DNA of 64,000 bases from Rhizobium sp. SL42 (GCF_021729845.1 NZ_CP063397.1:2308001-2372000); one strand, 5' to 3'; counted from the first letter of the stretch, positions 26,936 through 36,697 are shown. Program-made: numbers and translations. The notes: a model not told the origin generated them from the letters alone.

Positions 26936-27535
26936 TTACTTCTTGTCGCTGACGGTGAAATGCTGCTCGAAGGGCGTCGAACGCTCGGCGACGATGTCGT
27001 TGACCGTGTAGCGCAGGATATAGGCGCCGGGGGCGGCACCCGCGACGTCGAGCGTCAGGTGTGTATAGATCTCCTGCGCCTCGACATGGCCGGTAAAGGT
27101 GAAGCTGCCAAAGTCCTTCTTCAGCGCCAGTGTCTTGCCCTTGTCGTTGCTCAGCTCCAGGTCGACGCTGAAATTCGACTGTTTACGGCCATCCTCCAGC
27201 GTGCGCCATTTCAGGCCGGCCACTTCGAGATAGGTGATCAGCGGTTCGCCGCTGTCAAAGATCGGCTCCTTCTTCGCTGTGTAGGCGCCGTAGCCGGTCG
27301 GCTTCTCGGTGACGAACAGCGCGCGCGGAACGATCAGCGGCAGGTTCGCGGAAAAGGTCGCCACGCTCTGGTGCAGGCCGATAATGGCGCCGCGCGCATC
27401 GCCCGCAGCAGCCTTGCGTTCGGCCTCGCTGGCGCCGTCGAGCAGTGCACCGGCCCCGGCAGGGACGGCCAGCATCAGGGCGGTGATCTGGGCGGCCGTG
27501 ACTTTGGCAAGGCGAGCGAGTTTTACGGCTGTCAT
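26936..27535 (-). CDS. Unknown exported protein
   Basis: The 199-residue product has a hydrophobic start (AAQITALMLAVPAGAGALLDG) that fits a signal peptide, then a helical part and a beta-rich C-terminal half (PLITYLEVAGLKWRTLEDGRKQSNFSVDLELSNDKGKTLALKKD, split by strands) ending in a typical immunoglobulin-like edge (GAYILRYTVNDIVAERSTPFEQHFTV). It is probably periplasmic. I do not recognise a named family. AGGAG lies nine bases before ATG 27535. Confidence 0.72.
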   Translation of the reverse strand: MTAVKLARLAKVTAAQITALMLAVPAGAGALLDGASEAERKAAAGDARGAIIGLHQSVATFSANLPLIVPRALFVTEKPTGYGAYTAKKEPIFDSGEPLITYLEVAGLKWRTLEDGRKQSNFSVDLELSNDKGKTLALKKDFGSFTFTGHVEAQEIYTHLTLDVAGAAPGAYILRYTVNDIVAERSTPFEQHFTVSDKK

Positions 27536-27701
27536 GTGATTCTCCTGCATCCGGCACACCGGCCGAGTTTGGAAAGATCCGGACTCGGCAGTCAAGATTG
27601 ATGGCAAGTTCGATGCCAAGTTTGGTGGCAAGTTAACTACAAGCTTGCCGCCGTCGGACGGGCCAATGTAGCGGCAAGTTGGCCGACACCAAGGCGGCGG
27701 G

Positions 27702-29156
27702 TCAGGAACGCCAGAAGATCGGCACGAGCAGCACGAGCACCGTCAGCACCTCCAGACGGCCGAGCAGCATGGCGAGCGACAGGATGTAGAGTTCCGGGTC
27801 GTTCATCATCGCGAAGTTGCCGACCGGTCCGATCAGCGGGCCGATGCCGGGGCCGACATTGGACAATGCGGTGATCACCGCCGAGGTCGATGTGGCAAAG
27901 TCATAGCCGGCCAGCGACATGCCCATGCTGCCGATTACCCAGATGAAGATGTAGGCGGCAAAAAACAGGAAGACCGCACGCTGCGTATCGGCATCGACGG
28001 TCTGGTTGCCGTAGCGCACCGAATAGACGGCATTGGGATAGATCAGCTTTTTCAGCCCGGTGACAATCAGGTTGAACAGGATGACGAAGCGATAGGCCTT
28101 GATGCCGCCGGCGGTCGAGCCCGAGCAGCCGCCCATGAAGGTGGCGAAAAAGGCGGCGGTGACGGCAAACGGACCCCAGAGTGTGTAGTCTTCGCTGGCA
28201 AAGCCTGTGGTCGACAGGATCGAGGCGAAGTTGAAGAAGGAATGGGTGAGCGCGTTCGGCAGGTCGATACCGTTTCGAAGGTGGTTGTAGATACCGCCGG
28301 CAAGCGCAAAGCCGCATAGATAGGCGATGAAGACCAGGATCTGCGGATCGCGCAGGGCGTCCAGCCGCCCGCGCAACACGAAAACGATCAGGATCGAGAA
28401 AGGCAGGCTGCAAACCGTCATGAAGAAGGTCGAGATCCACAAGATGGAATGGCTATCGAAGAAGGCGAACGACATGTCGTGGGTCGAAAAGCCCGCCGTC
28501 GCCACGGTCGAAAAGGCATGATTGATTGCATCGAAATGGCTCATGCCTGCGAAATCATAGGCGATGATGCAGGCGAGCGTGATCCCGACATAGACCGCCA
28601 TGAACGCGCGGGTGAAGGTGGCCAATCGCGCGAAAGGCTTGTCGCCAGTATCCGACGATTCCATCTTGAAGAAGGACATGCCGCCGACACGCAGGAAGGG
28701 CAGCACGAAAAGGCCAAGCGCCACGATGCCGATACCGCCGAGCCAGGCGAGCAGCGATCGCCACATCAAGATGCCCGGCGCGGTGTTGTCTAGACCGCCC
28801 AATACGGTGGAACCGGTCGTGGTGATGCCGGAAATCGATTCGAACAGCGCCTGGGCGAAGGTCAGGTCGAGGTCGGCAAAATAGAGCGGGATCGCGCCGA
28901 CAATAGAGAAGACGGCCCAGAGCACGTTGACCAGCAGGAAGCCCATGCGCTTGGTAAAGGTCGGCGGTGGCCCGCGCGTCGCCATTGCCGCCGTCAGCGA
29001 AATGCCGCCGACCATCGCCGCCGAGACGGTGAATACCGACCAGTTGTCGTCGCGATAATAGAGGTCGACCATCGCCGGCACCAGCATTGCGGTCGACAGA
29101 TAGAGGCCGCAGAGCGCGGCGATGTAGACCAGGGTGCGCAGGAGATTGGTGTTCAA
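27702..29156 (-). CDS. TrkH-family potassium uptake protein
   Basis: This is a polytopic inner-membrane protein of about 484 residues with the repeated M1-P-M2 pores of the TrkH/KtrB group: the loops FESISGITTTGSTVL, FSTVATAGFSTHDMSF, SILSTTGFASEDYTLWG and ALSNVGPGIGPLIGP each hold a selectivity-filter glycine. It imports K+ together with a TrkA/KtrA-like regulator encoded elsewhere. I prefer TTG 29156 because GGAAG stands seven bases upstream; GTG 29180 (eight codons earlier) is an alternative. Divergent from ilvA. Confidence 0.9.
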   Translation of the reverse strand: MNTNLLRTLVYIAALCGLYLSTAMLVPAMVDLYYRDDNWSVFTVSAAMVGGISLTAAMATRGPPPTFTKRMGFLLVNVLWAVFSIVGAIPLYFADLDLTFAQALFESISGITTTGSTVLGGLDNTAPGILMWRSLLAWLGGIGIVALGLFVLPFLRVGGMSFFKMESSDTGDKPFARLATFTRAFMAVYVGITLACIIAYDFAGMSHFDAINHAFSTVATAGFSTHDMSFAFFDSHSILWISTFFMTVCSLPFSILIVFVLRGRLDALRDPQILVFIAYLCGFALAGGIYNHLRNGIDLPNALTHSFFNFASILSTTGFASEDYTLWGPFAVTAAFFATFMGGCSGSTAGGIKAYRFVILFNLIVTGLKKLIYPNAVYSVRYGNQTVDADTQRAVFLFFAAYIFIWVIGSMGMSLAGYDFATSTSAVITALSNVGPGIGPLIGPVGNFAMMNDPELYILSLAMLLGRLEVLTVLVLLVPIFWRS

Positions 29157-29245
29157 GGAATTTCTTCCGTTTGGTTGCACTGCAAAGAAGCTTTGTCAGT
29201 GCCTGATGTCTATGCCATAGCGGGAGGCAGATCAAAATTCAACGG

Positions 29246-30505
29246 ATGGACGTCGTGACGCCACAGGAAGTCGAGACCGCGCTGGAAGCCATGCGTGGCC
29301 TTTTCCCCGAAACACCCCTGCAGCTCAATGATCATTTGAGTGCCCGCTATGGGGCCAATATCTATCTCAAGCGCGAAGACCTGACGCCGGTCCGCTCCTA
29401 CAAGATCCGCGGTGCGTTCAATTTCCTCCGCAAGATCGTCGGCGACAGCCCGGCCAACACCACCTTCGTCTGCGCTTCGGCCGGCAATCATGCGCAGGGA
29501 TTCGCCTTTGTCTGCCGCCATTTCGGCGTGCAGGGTGTGGTTTTCATGCCGGTGACGACGCCGCAGCAGAAGATCGACAAGACCCGCACCTTCGGCGGCG
29601 AATTCATCACCATCCGGCTGTTCGGCGACATTTTCGACCAGTGCTATGCGGCCGCCCGCGAGCATGTCGAGGCGATCGGCGGCTACATGGTGCCGCCTTT
29701 CGACCACGCCGACATCATCGAGGGACAGGCGACGGTTGCGGCCGAGGTGATCCAGCAATTGCCGGAAGGCGTGACGCCGGATCTGGTTGTCATGCCGGTG
29801 GGCGGCGGCGGGCTTTCGTCCGGCATGACCGGCTATCTGGCAGGCCGCGTCGCTCAAGACAGCATGGTCTTTTGCGAACCGGCCGGCGCGCCCAGCCTGC
29901 GCCGCAGCCTTGAGGCCGGAGCCGTGGTGACCTTGCCCAAGGTCGACAATTTCGTCGATGGCGCGGCGGTCGCGCGCATCGGTGACCAGAATTTCGCAGC
30001 CCTCAGGCATTTTGCCGCCGAGCAGGTGGTGATCGTCCCGGAAAACGCCATCTGCGTCACCATGACCGAAATGCTCAATGTTGAAGGCGTCGTGCTCGAA
30101 CCGGCCGGCGCGCTGTCGATTGCAGCGCTTGACCTCCTGCCGCCGGAACGACTTGCCGGCAAGACCGTTGTCGCCGTCGTCTCGGGCGGAAATTTCGACT
30201 TCGATCGCCTGCCGGACGTCAAGGAACGCGCCATGCGCCATGCCGGGCTGAAGAAATACTTCATCCTGCGCCTGCCGCAGCGGCCCGGCGCCCTGCGCGA
30301 TTTCCTCAATCTTCTCGGCCCCGAGGACGATATCGCCCGCTTCGAATATCTGAAGAAGTCGGCCCGCAATTTCGGCTCGATCCTGATCGGCATCGAAACC
30401 GGCAAGCGCGAGAATTTCGCCGAACTCTTTGCCCGCTTCGATCAGGCCGGTCTCGGCTTCGAGGATATTACCGAAAACGAGATCCTGGCCAACCTGATCA
30501 TCTGA
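29246..30505 (+). CDS. ilvA: Threonine ammonia-lyase (threonine deaminase)
   Basis: The 419-residue PLP enzyme converts threonine to 2-oxobutanoate and ammonia, first step towards isoleucine. The Schiff-base lysine is K53 in SYKIRGAF; the phosphate-binding glycine loop is VGGGGLSSG (PVGGGGLSS) and ASAGNHAQG binds the substrate carboxylate. The C-terminal 85 residues form one ACT-like regulatory domain (FILRLPQRPGALRDFLNLLG), so isoleucine feedback is plausible. The stop overlaps the end of the convergent hydrolase gene by 8 bases. Confidence 0.93.
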   Translation: MDVVTPQEVETALEAMRGLFPETPLQLNDHLSARYGANIYLKREDLTPVRSYKIRGAFNFLRKIVGDSPANTTFVCASAGNHAQGFAFVCRHFGVQGVVFMPVTTPQQKIDKTRTFGGEFITIRLFGDIFDQCYAAAREHVEAIGGYMVPPFDHADIIEGQATVAAEVIQQLPEGVTPDLVVMPVGGGGLSSGMTGYLAGRVAQDSMVFCEPAGAPSLRRSLEAGAVVTLPKVDNFVDGAAVARIGDQNFAALRHFAAEQVVIVPENAICVTMTEMLNVEGVVLEPAGALSIAALDLLPPERLAGKTVVAVVSGGNFDFDRLPDVKERAMRHAGLKKYFILRLPQRPGALRDFLNLLGPEDDIARFEYLKKSARNFGSILIGIETGKRENFAELFARFDQAGLGFEDITENEILANLII

Positions 30506-31517
30506 GACCCGGCAGGGCTGTCAGCCAGGCGAGGATGTGGTCGGCGACCGGCTGTGTGGTTTGCGGCGAATAGGTATCGCCGGCGATCACATGGCTGTTT
30601 GCGTCGCCGTTGGGGCCCGGATCGAACGTGGCATGCGCGCCGCCCCAGCGCGCGGCAACGGCATCCGTCGCTTGGGCGCTGACCACCTTGTCCATTGGCG
30701 AATAGACGAACAGCGCCGGCACCGTGATTGCCTCCACCCTGGTATGCTGTGCCAGCCGCACCGCCTGCGCCATCGGGATCAGCGCCTCGACCGGATAGTC
30801 GGTCGTCCAGTTAAAGGCGTTCATCTCGCTGATCGGCTGAAAACCGCGCCGTGCGCCGATCAGCAGATGCGCAAGCGGACCGGCAAATGGCCCTGTGAGC
30901 AGGAAGCTGCCGAAGGCATGCAGGCCGTAATTGGGCGAGATGAACACCGTGGCCGCGATGTCGCGAGCAAGGGCAGGGCGAGCTAGAGCCCAGGTCACCA
31001 GCGAACTGCCGGTCGAAGTCGAGATCACCACCACCTTGTCGCCCAACACGCGGCCGATCGCCAGGGCCTCGGCCATGTCGGCGGTCCAGTCGATCAGGGT
31101 CGCCTGCCCCAGGGCGTCGGCGTCGTCGAGCCCGTGGCCGGCAAGGCGTGCGTAGTAGAGATTGGCGCCGAGCGCCCGGGCGACGAGATCCGGCAGAGGG
31201 CGGAGCTCGCCCGAAGAGGCGGAAAAGCCGTGGATGTAGATCACTGAAACCGCGGTCTTCGCCCTGAGCTGAGGGTCGGCCCAGATCACCTGCCTGCCGA
31301 GGCCCTTGCGCAGCCCGGAAAAACGGAATTCGCTCGCGCTCAGATAGGCGTCGATATCATCGAGGCCCAGTTTATCAAGACTGGTATCATTCGGGCCATG
31401 GCCTGCGGCATGCGCTGCCTCGCGTTCGAGATCGAGCCGCGGCGGCATCCGATAGACGATGAAAAGGATGGCGACGATGACAAGGATGCCAGCCAGAAAA
31501 CCCATGAACAGTCTCAT
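30498..31517 (-). CDS. Membrane-anchored alpha/beta hydrolase
   Basis: The 339-residue protein has an N-terminal membrane segment (FMGFLAGILVIVAILFIVYRM) and an alpha/beta-hydrolase fold: oxyanion region VIYIHGFSASSGELRPLPDL, nucleophile in VISTSTGSSLV (S-T-S-T-G), acid in YSPMDKVVSA and histidine in ANSHVIAGD. It is probably an esterase or lipase-like enzyme at the membrane; substrate unknown. ATG 31517 has AAGGA eight bases upstream; longer starts lack support. Convergent with ilvA, divergent from the HlyU gene. Confidence 0.85.
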   Translation of the reverse strand: MRLFMGFLAGILVIVAILFIVYRMPPRLDLEREAAHAAGHGPNDTSLDKLGLDDIDAYLSASEFRFSGLRKGLGRQVIWADPQLRAKTAVSVIYIHGFSASSGELRPLPDLVARALGANLYYARLAGHGLDDADALGQATLIDWTADMAEALAIGRVLGDKVVVISTSTGSSLVTWALARPALARDIAATVFISPNYGLHAFGSFLLTGPFAGPLAHLLIGARRGFQPISEMNAFNWTTDYPVEALIPMAQAVRLAQHTRVEAITVPALFVYSPMDKVVSAQATDAVAARWGGAHATFDPGPNGDANSHVIAGDTYSPQTTQPVADHILAWLTALPGLR

Positions 31518-31674
31518 CGATTGTGTCCTTTGCATCAGCCTCTCCCATGCCGGGGCGGAAGTCCAGCGCGGTTCAACGCGGATGGAAAGGCAGACGGTGA
31601 GCATCATCGCCTACGCCTTGCCCAATTCACCGGATCGGCTTTCTCATCGGCGCGAGCTGTGCTATCGAGCGGAC

Positions 31675-31998
31675 ATGACATCGATTATCGCGCGCATCCT
31701 TTCGATCTTCACCGGCGGCTCCACATCCGACACGGCCAAGGCACCCGTTGCCGAACCGCAGGTCTACAAGGACTGCCTCATCCACGCCGAGCCGATCCGC
31801 GAGGGTGGCCAGTATCGTCTGGCCGGCCGCATCGTGAAGGAGGTCTCGGGTCGCACGCTCGAGCGCACGTTCATTCGCGCCGACATTTTCTCCTCCCTCG
31901 ATGATGCGCTCGAATGCACCTTCCGCAAGGCGCAGCAGATCGTCGACCAGAACGGCCCGTCGCTTTTCTCCGACGGCGCGGAAAAGCGTAGCGCCTGA
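31675..31998 (+). CDS. HlyU-family protein
   Basis: The 107-residue protein fits the alphaproteobacterial HlyU family (PF10115): YKDCLIHAEPIREGGQYRLAG, then RTFIRADIFSSLDDALECTFRKAQQIVDQNG. Despite the name, taken from the Vibrio haemolysin activator, these short proteins lack a clear DNA-binding motif, and their function in rhizobia is not established. I chose ATG 31675 at the start of the conserved region. It lies about 100 bases before the Amt-GGDEF-EAL gene. Confidence 0.82.
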   Translation: MTSIIARILSIFTGGSTSDTAKAPVAEPQVYKDCLIHAEPIREGGQYRLAGRIVKEVSGRTLERTFIRADIFSSLDDALECTFRKAQQIVDQNGPSLFSDGAEKRSA

Positions 31999-32100
31999 GG
32001 AAAAAATCCTTCTTTTGGTGAAAAAAGGCTTACCCGCACTCACGCATTGTTAAAGCCTCTGTCATCAAATGAACCCGGCTCAATTTTCCGGGTTCTTTGC

Positions 32101-35100
32101 GTGTTTTCCAAATTTTCGATTGCCAGATTCGCCATTCTTGCGACATGCCTCGGAGCGTTTGCCGCTGTTCTCGTGGCAACGCCGTCGCTGGCGACCGACG
32201 ACCAGGTTGCCACCGTCTACAATCCGGCGGATCTTGCCTGGCTGATGGCGGCCTCCGGCATGGTCATGATGATGCAGGTCGGGTTCCTCTTGCTGGAAGC
32301 CGGCATGGTGCGGTCGAAGAACTCGATCAACGTCGCCCAGAAGAACCTTCTCGACTTCGTTTTCGGCGTGGTGGCCTTTGCGGCCGTCGGCTTCATGCTC
32401 GCCTTCGGCAAGACCGGCTGGCTGCCGTTTGGCGTCGATGGCGACCTGTTCTTCCTGCAGCAGACCGGCAGCTGGGTTTCCGGCTTCTTCGTCTTCCAGG
32501 TGATGTTCTGCGGCACTGCCGCAACGATCGTATCCGGAGCCGTGGCCGAGCGCATGAAGCTGGTCGCCTATGTGTTCGGCTCGATCTTCCTCTCGGCGCT
32601 GATCTATCCGGTCTTTGTCCACTGGGCCTGGGGCACGGCGCTGGGGCCGAATTCCGGCGCATTTCTCGCCAATATCGGCTTCGTCGATTTTGCCGGCTCG
32701 ACCGTGGTCCATGCGACCGGCGGCTGGATCTCTCTTGCCGCCTGCATGGTGCTCGGGCCGCGGATCGGCCGTTTCGATGCCAATGGCCGGCCGGTGCGTA
32801 TTGCCGGCCACAATCCCGTCCTGTCCACGACCGGGGCGCTGATCCTCTTCTTCGGCTGGATAGGCTTCAATGGCGGCTCGACGCTGAAGGCCTCGCTCGA
32901 CGTGGCGCCGATCATAATGAATACCGTTCTTGCCGGCGGCATGGGAACCTGTGTCGGGTATCTTCTGGGGTTCAAGCAGGATGGCGTCGTACTGCCCGAA
33001 AAATCGCTCGCCGGCATGCTCGGCGCGCTGGTTGCGGTGACGGCCGGATGCCATGTGCTGGAGCCGGGCGGGGCGCTGCTGGTCGGTGCGCTGGGCGCGG
33101 CGGTCGCTGTCTACGGCAACCAGTTCGTCGAAGAATACCTGAAGGTCGACGATGCCGTCGGCGCCATCGGCGTGCATGCCTTTGCCGGTGTCGCTGGCAC
33201 CTTGGCGCTGGCGCTCCTGGCACCGGTGGAGCATCTGCCGGCAGGTAGCCGTTTCGGCCAGCTTTACGTGCAGGTCTTCGGCTCGGCGCTGAATTTCTAC
33301 TGGTCCTTCGGTCTGGGCTATCTGTTCTTCTTTGCGCTCGACCGGCTGATCCAGATCCGCGTTTCGGCACCCGTCGAGGAGATTGGCCTCAACATCGCGG
33401 AGCATGGAACGCGGCTCGGAGTCGGTCATGTCGAGGACGCCTTGTCCGAACTGGTCGGTGGCACGGCCGATCTCAGCCACCGCCTGACAGTCGATCCCGG
33501 CGACGAGGCAGAAAAGCTGACACGGCTGTTCAACAGCCTGATGGATACGATCGAGCAGGAGGAACGCGGGCGCAGCGAACTGCAGTCGATGATCCGCGAC
33601 CAGGAGGAGTCCGACCGTGTCGCGGCGTTGGCCAATGCGACGTTCGAGGCCATTGTCATGCATGAGAGTGGCCTGATCATCGATGGAAACGAGCAGCTCG
33701 AGCTTCTGATCGGCCTGCCGCTGGATCAGCTGATTGGCCGACCGATCGCCGACCTGGTCGATGAGGAGGGGCGGCGGCGCCTGACGGAGGATCCTGAGCC
33801 TGCCCATGATGTGCTGCGGGAATTCACCGTCTTGCGTCAGGATGGTCAGCAGATCCCGATCGAGGCGCGGGGTCGCAACATCGAGTATCGCGGCCGCAAG
33901 ATCCGCATCAGCTGCCTCGTCGACCTGAGGGAACGCAAGGCGGTGGAACAGCGCATGCGGCATCTGGCCCAGCACGATCCGCTCACGGGGCTGGCCAATC
34001 GTACCTTGTTCACCGAGACGCTGACCATGCATGTCGAGCGCGCTGCGATCAACTGGGGATGCGCCGTGATCCTCGTCGATCTCGACCACTTCAAGGATGT
34101 CAACGATCTCCATGGACATCCGGCCGGCGACGAAGTCATCCGCGAGACGGCGCGGCGTCTGAGCCGTGCCTTGGGGCCACGCGACCTGGCGGCGCGCCTG
34201 GGCGGAGACGAATTTGCCATCATCCTCGCCAATACGCATTTCAAGACGCAGGTCGAGGATTTCGGCCGACGGCTGATAGAGGCGTTCCGGCAGCCTTTCG
34301 ACACCGGCCACGGCGAGGTCATCAAATGCAGCGTCAGCGTTGGCGGTGCGCTGTGCCCCGAGCATGCCTCGACACTGGACGAACTGATCGGTCGCGCCGA
34401 CGTTGCGTTGTATCACGCGAAGAAATCGGGCCGCAGCACATTCCGGATCTTCCGCGACGGCATGGACGAGCTGATTGAGAAGCGCCGGGCGCTGGAGGCG
34501 GATATCGAGCGGGGGCTCGCCGATGGCGAATTCGAGCTTTTTCTGCAGCCACGGGTCAAGGCGGCCACTGCCGAAGTCTCCGGATATGAGGCGCTGGTGC
34601 GCTGGAACCATCCGGAGCGCGGCATGGTGCAGCCGAACGATTTCATTCCGGTGGCCGAAGTGTCGGGCAAGATCGTTGCCCTTGGGGCCTGGGTTCTGGC
34701 AGATGCCTGCCGCCTGCTGGCCACAATGCCGCGGGACGTGCATCTGAGTGTCAATGTCTCGCCGGTGCAGTTCCGCCATCCGGATTTCCTCGCCGAACTC
34801 AGCCATTGCGTGGCGCACACCGGCGTCAGGCCGCAGATGCTGGAACTCGAGATTACCGAAAGTGTGCTGATCGATGACGATGACCGCGCACTCAACATCC
34901 TGACGCATCTGAAACATCTCGGTTTCCGCATTGCGCTGGATGATTTCGGCACGGGCTATTCCTCGCTCAGCTATCTGAGCCGCTATCCGTTCGACGTGAT
35001 CAAGATCGACCGCAGTTTCGTCGCCGCCCTCGGTACCGAAGAAACCGCCAATGCCATCGTCCGTTCGATCATCGACCTGGGTCGCGGCCTGGGCATGAAT

Positions 35101-35349
35101 GTGGTGGCGGAGGGGGTGGAGACCCTGGATCAGGCGCTCTATCTCGCCGCAGCCGGCTGTGAGGAATTGCAGGGATACCTGCTCGGACGACCGGTGCCGG
35201 TGGCCGACGCACCAAAAATAGTGTCGCCGATGATCGCGAACGAACTACAAAAAGTCGCAAGCTTCGTTATGCGTACGGGCAAGGAGCGGGACTTCGGCAT
35301 TGGACGCACAGCGGCTGATCTGCCGCGACCTCTGTCTCTCGGGGCATGA
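32101..35349 (+). CDS. Ammonium transporter fused to PAS-GGDEF-EAL (cyclic-di-GMP enzyme)
   Basis: From GTG 32101 the protein has 1082 residues. After a signal-peptide-like start comes a complete Amt domain (to about residue 435) with the signature DFAGSTVVHATGG and both pore histidines (VVHATGG and IGVHAFAG). A helical linker leads to a PAS-like part (ATFEAIVMHESGLIIDGNEQ), a GGDEF domain with intact GGDEF at 701 (34201-34215) and an EAL domain with intact EAL near 830 (YEALVRWNHPERG) plus DDFGTGYSSL. This suggests an ammonium sensor that sets cyclic-di-GMP. The start is uncertain: TTG 32047 is also possible, neither has a strong ribosome site. Confidence 0.93.
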   Translation: MFSKFSIARFAILATCLGAFAAVLVATPSLATDDQVATVYNPADLAWLMAASGMVMMMQVGFLLLEAGMVRSKNSINVAQKNLLDFVFGVVAFAAVGFMLAFGKTGWLPFGVDGDLFFLQQTGSWVSGFFVFQVMFCGTAATIVSGAVAERMKLVAYVFGSIFLSALIYPVFVHWAWGTALGPNSGAFLANIGFVDFAGSTVVHATGGWISLAACMVLGPRIGRFDANGRPVRIAGHNPVLSTTGALILFFGWIGFNGGSTLKASLDVAPIIMNTVLAGGMGTCVGYLLGFKQDGVVLPEKSLAGMLGALVAVTAGCHVLEPGGALLVGALGAAVAVYGNQFVEEYLKVDDAVGAIGVHAFAGVAGTLALALLAPVEHLPAGSRFGQLYVQVFGSALNFYWSFGLGYLFFFALDRLIQIRVSAPVEEIGLNIAEHGTRLGVGHVEDALSELVGGTADLSHRLTVDPGDEAEKLTRLFNSLMDTIEQEERGRSELQSMIRDQEESDRVAALANATFEAIVMHESGLIIDGNEQLELLIGLPLDQLIGRPIADLVDEEGRRRLTEDPEPAHDVLREFTVLRQDGQQIPIEARGRNIEYRGRKIRISCLVDLRERKAVEQRMRHLAQHDPLTGLANRTLFTETLTMHVERAAINWGCAVILVDLDHFKDVNDLHGHPAGDEVIRETARRLSRALGPRDLAARLGGDEFAIILANTHFKTQVEDFGRRLIEAFRQPFDTGHGEVIKCSVSVGGALCPEHASTLDELIGRADVALYHAKKSGRSTFRIFRDGMDELIEKRRALEADIERGLADGEFELFLQPRVKAATAEVSGYEALVRWNHPERGMVQPNDFIPVAEVSGKIVALGAWVLADACRLLATMPRDVHLSVNVSPVQFRHPDFLAELSHCVAHTGVRPQMLELEITESVLIDDDDRALNILTHLKHLGFRIALDDFGTGYSSLSYLSRYPFDVIKIDRSFVAALGTEETANAIVRSIIDLGRGLGMNVVAEGVETLDQALYLAAAGCEELQGYLLGRPVPVADAPKIVSPMIANELQKVASFVMRTGKERDFGIGRTAADLPRPLSLGA

Positions 35350-35353
35350 AAGA

Positions 35354-35387
35354 CGGGATCGCTGGCTCTTCCGAAACAGCGATCCCG
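35354..35387 (+). terminator. Strong hairpin after the Amt-GGDEF-EAL gene
   Basis: CGGGATCGCTG (35354-35364) pairs perfectly with CAGCGATCCCG (35377-35387). There is no T run, so it may stabilise the mRNA end or act as an attenuator rather than a classical terminator. Confidence 0.5.
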
Positions 35388-35439
35388 GAAATGACATGGA
35401 AGCCGGTTACGGCTTCAACGCGTGACGCAGGGCATTGCC

Positions 35440-36696
35440 ATGGAAGTTTGGAATCTGGTTCTTTTTGTCTCCGAGGCGGTGCTGTATTTCGCCCTGATGA
35501 CGACGCTGCTGCACCTGCGGACCTATATTGGGCTTGGTGTCTTCCTGACCGCGCTCGGCGTCATGCACTTCGTCGAAACCTATCTGGCGGCGGTCTTCTA
35601 CGTCGCGCTGCCATTCGGCATCGTGTCGCCGGGCTCATCGATCTTCTTTGCCGGCAAGCTTATGATGATCCTGATGCTGTACATGAAGGAAGACGCATCG
35701 ACCGTCCGCCAGCCGATCTATGGTCTCTTCCTCGGCAATCTGGTGACCTTGGCGATCGCGCAATTGCTGCTTTTGCACTACAGCGTCGAGCCCACCGCAA
35801 ACCAGAGAGCCGATTTCACCTTCCTGCAGGACATGGGCGCGCTGATGCTTTGGGGCACGACCCTGCTCTATCTGGATTCGGTCGGCATCATCCTGCTGTA
35901 TGAGCGGCTCGGTCGCTGGTTGCCGCGCCGCACCGTGCTGCGCTTTGCAATCTGCGGTGCTGTGGTGCTGATTTTCGACCAGATCGGCTTCTTTGTCATG
36001 CTCAACCTGCTCTATGGCGCACCCGCCGACGTGTTCTGGGGTGGCCTGAAAGCGAAGATGGTTGCCGTGCTGATCTATACGGCGCTGTTTGCACTCTACC
36101 AGTTCTATCTGAGCGAGGGCCGTATGGGCGGGCGCCAGCGCAAGGTTCGCGACGTCTTCCACGACCTGACCTTCCGCGAACGCTACGAGGATCTGCTGGC
36201 GCGCACGGGCCGGGATGGCCTGACCGGCCTTTTGGACCGCAGCCGCATGGAGATCGATGCGCCGCGGCTCCTCGCCCTGGCCCTGAGCCAGGATAAACCC
36301 GCCAGCATCGTGATCATCGATATCGATCACTTCAAGCAGATCAACGACCGCTTCGGTCATCTTGTTGGCGACGAATTGCTGAAGGAGATTGCCGAGACCA
36401 TGACCAAGGCGGTCCGGCCACAGGACTTCGTGTTCCGCTATGGCGGCGAGGAATTCGTTCTGCTCCTGCCGGATCTGGCGCATCAGGACGCCATGCGCAT
36501 TGCTGCGCGACTGCGCGAGCGCGTCGCCAGTGACATCCGCAATCCCGACGGCGAGCCGGTCACGATCAGCCTGGGTGTCGCAAGCGCACCGATCGACGGC
36601 ACCAGCCTGCATGCGGTGCTGTCCGTTGCCGATGTCAGGCTGTACCGCGCCAAGAGCGACGGCCGCAATCGTGTCATCGGCCGCCAGATGGCATAA
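35440..36696 (+). CDS. Membrane-bound GGDEF diguanylate cyclase
   Basis: The 418-residue protein has about six to seven membrane segments in residues 1-225 (for example MEVWNLVLFVSEAVLYFALM, GLFLGNLVTLAIAQLLLL, AVVLIFDQIGFFVMLNLLYG) and a C-terminal GGDEF domain with active-site GGEEF (FRYGGEEFVLLLP), the Mg2+-binding DIDHFKQINDRFGH and a late SDGRN motif. An RxxD inhibitory site is not obvious before it. It should make cyclic-di-GMP in response to a membrane-sensed signal. I prefer ATG 35440; GTG 35422 is possible. It follows the Amt-GGDEF-EAL gene by 90 bases and may be co-regulated with it. Confidence 0.9.
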   Translation: MEVWNLVLFVSEAVLYFALMTTLLHLRTYIGLGVFLTALGVMHFVETYLAAVFYVALPFGIVSPGSSIFFAGKLMMILMLYMKEDASTVRQPIYGLFLGNLVTLAIAQLLLLHYSVEPTANQRADFTFLQDMGALMLWGTTLLYLDSVGIILLYERLGRWLPRRTVLRFAICGAVVLIFDQIGFFVMLNLLYGAPADVFWGGLKAKMVAVLIYTALFALYQFYLSEGRMGGRQRKVRDVFHDLTFRERYEDLLARTGRDGLTGLLDRSRMEIDAPRLLALALSQDKPASIVIIDIDHFKQINDRFGHLVGDELLKEIAETMTKAVRPQDFVFRYGGEEFVLLLPDLAHQDAMRIAARLRERVASDIRNPDGEPVTISLGVASAPIDGTSLHAVLSVADVRLYRAKSDGRNRVIGRQMA

Positions 36697-36697
36697 A

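Noticed and set aside
32080..34917. Minus-strand open frame of about 945 codons opposite the Amt-GGDEF-EAL gene
   Set aside because: Same cause; the plus strand carries all conserved motifs.
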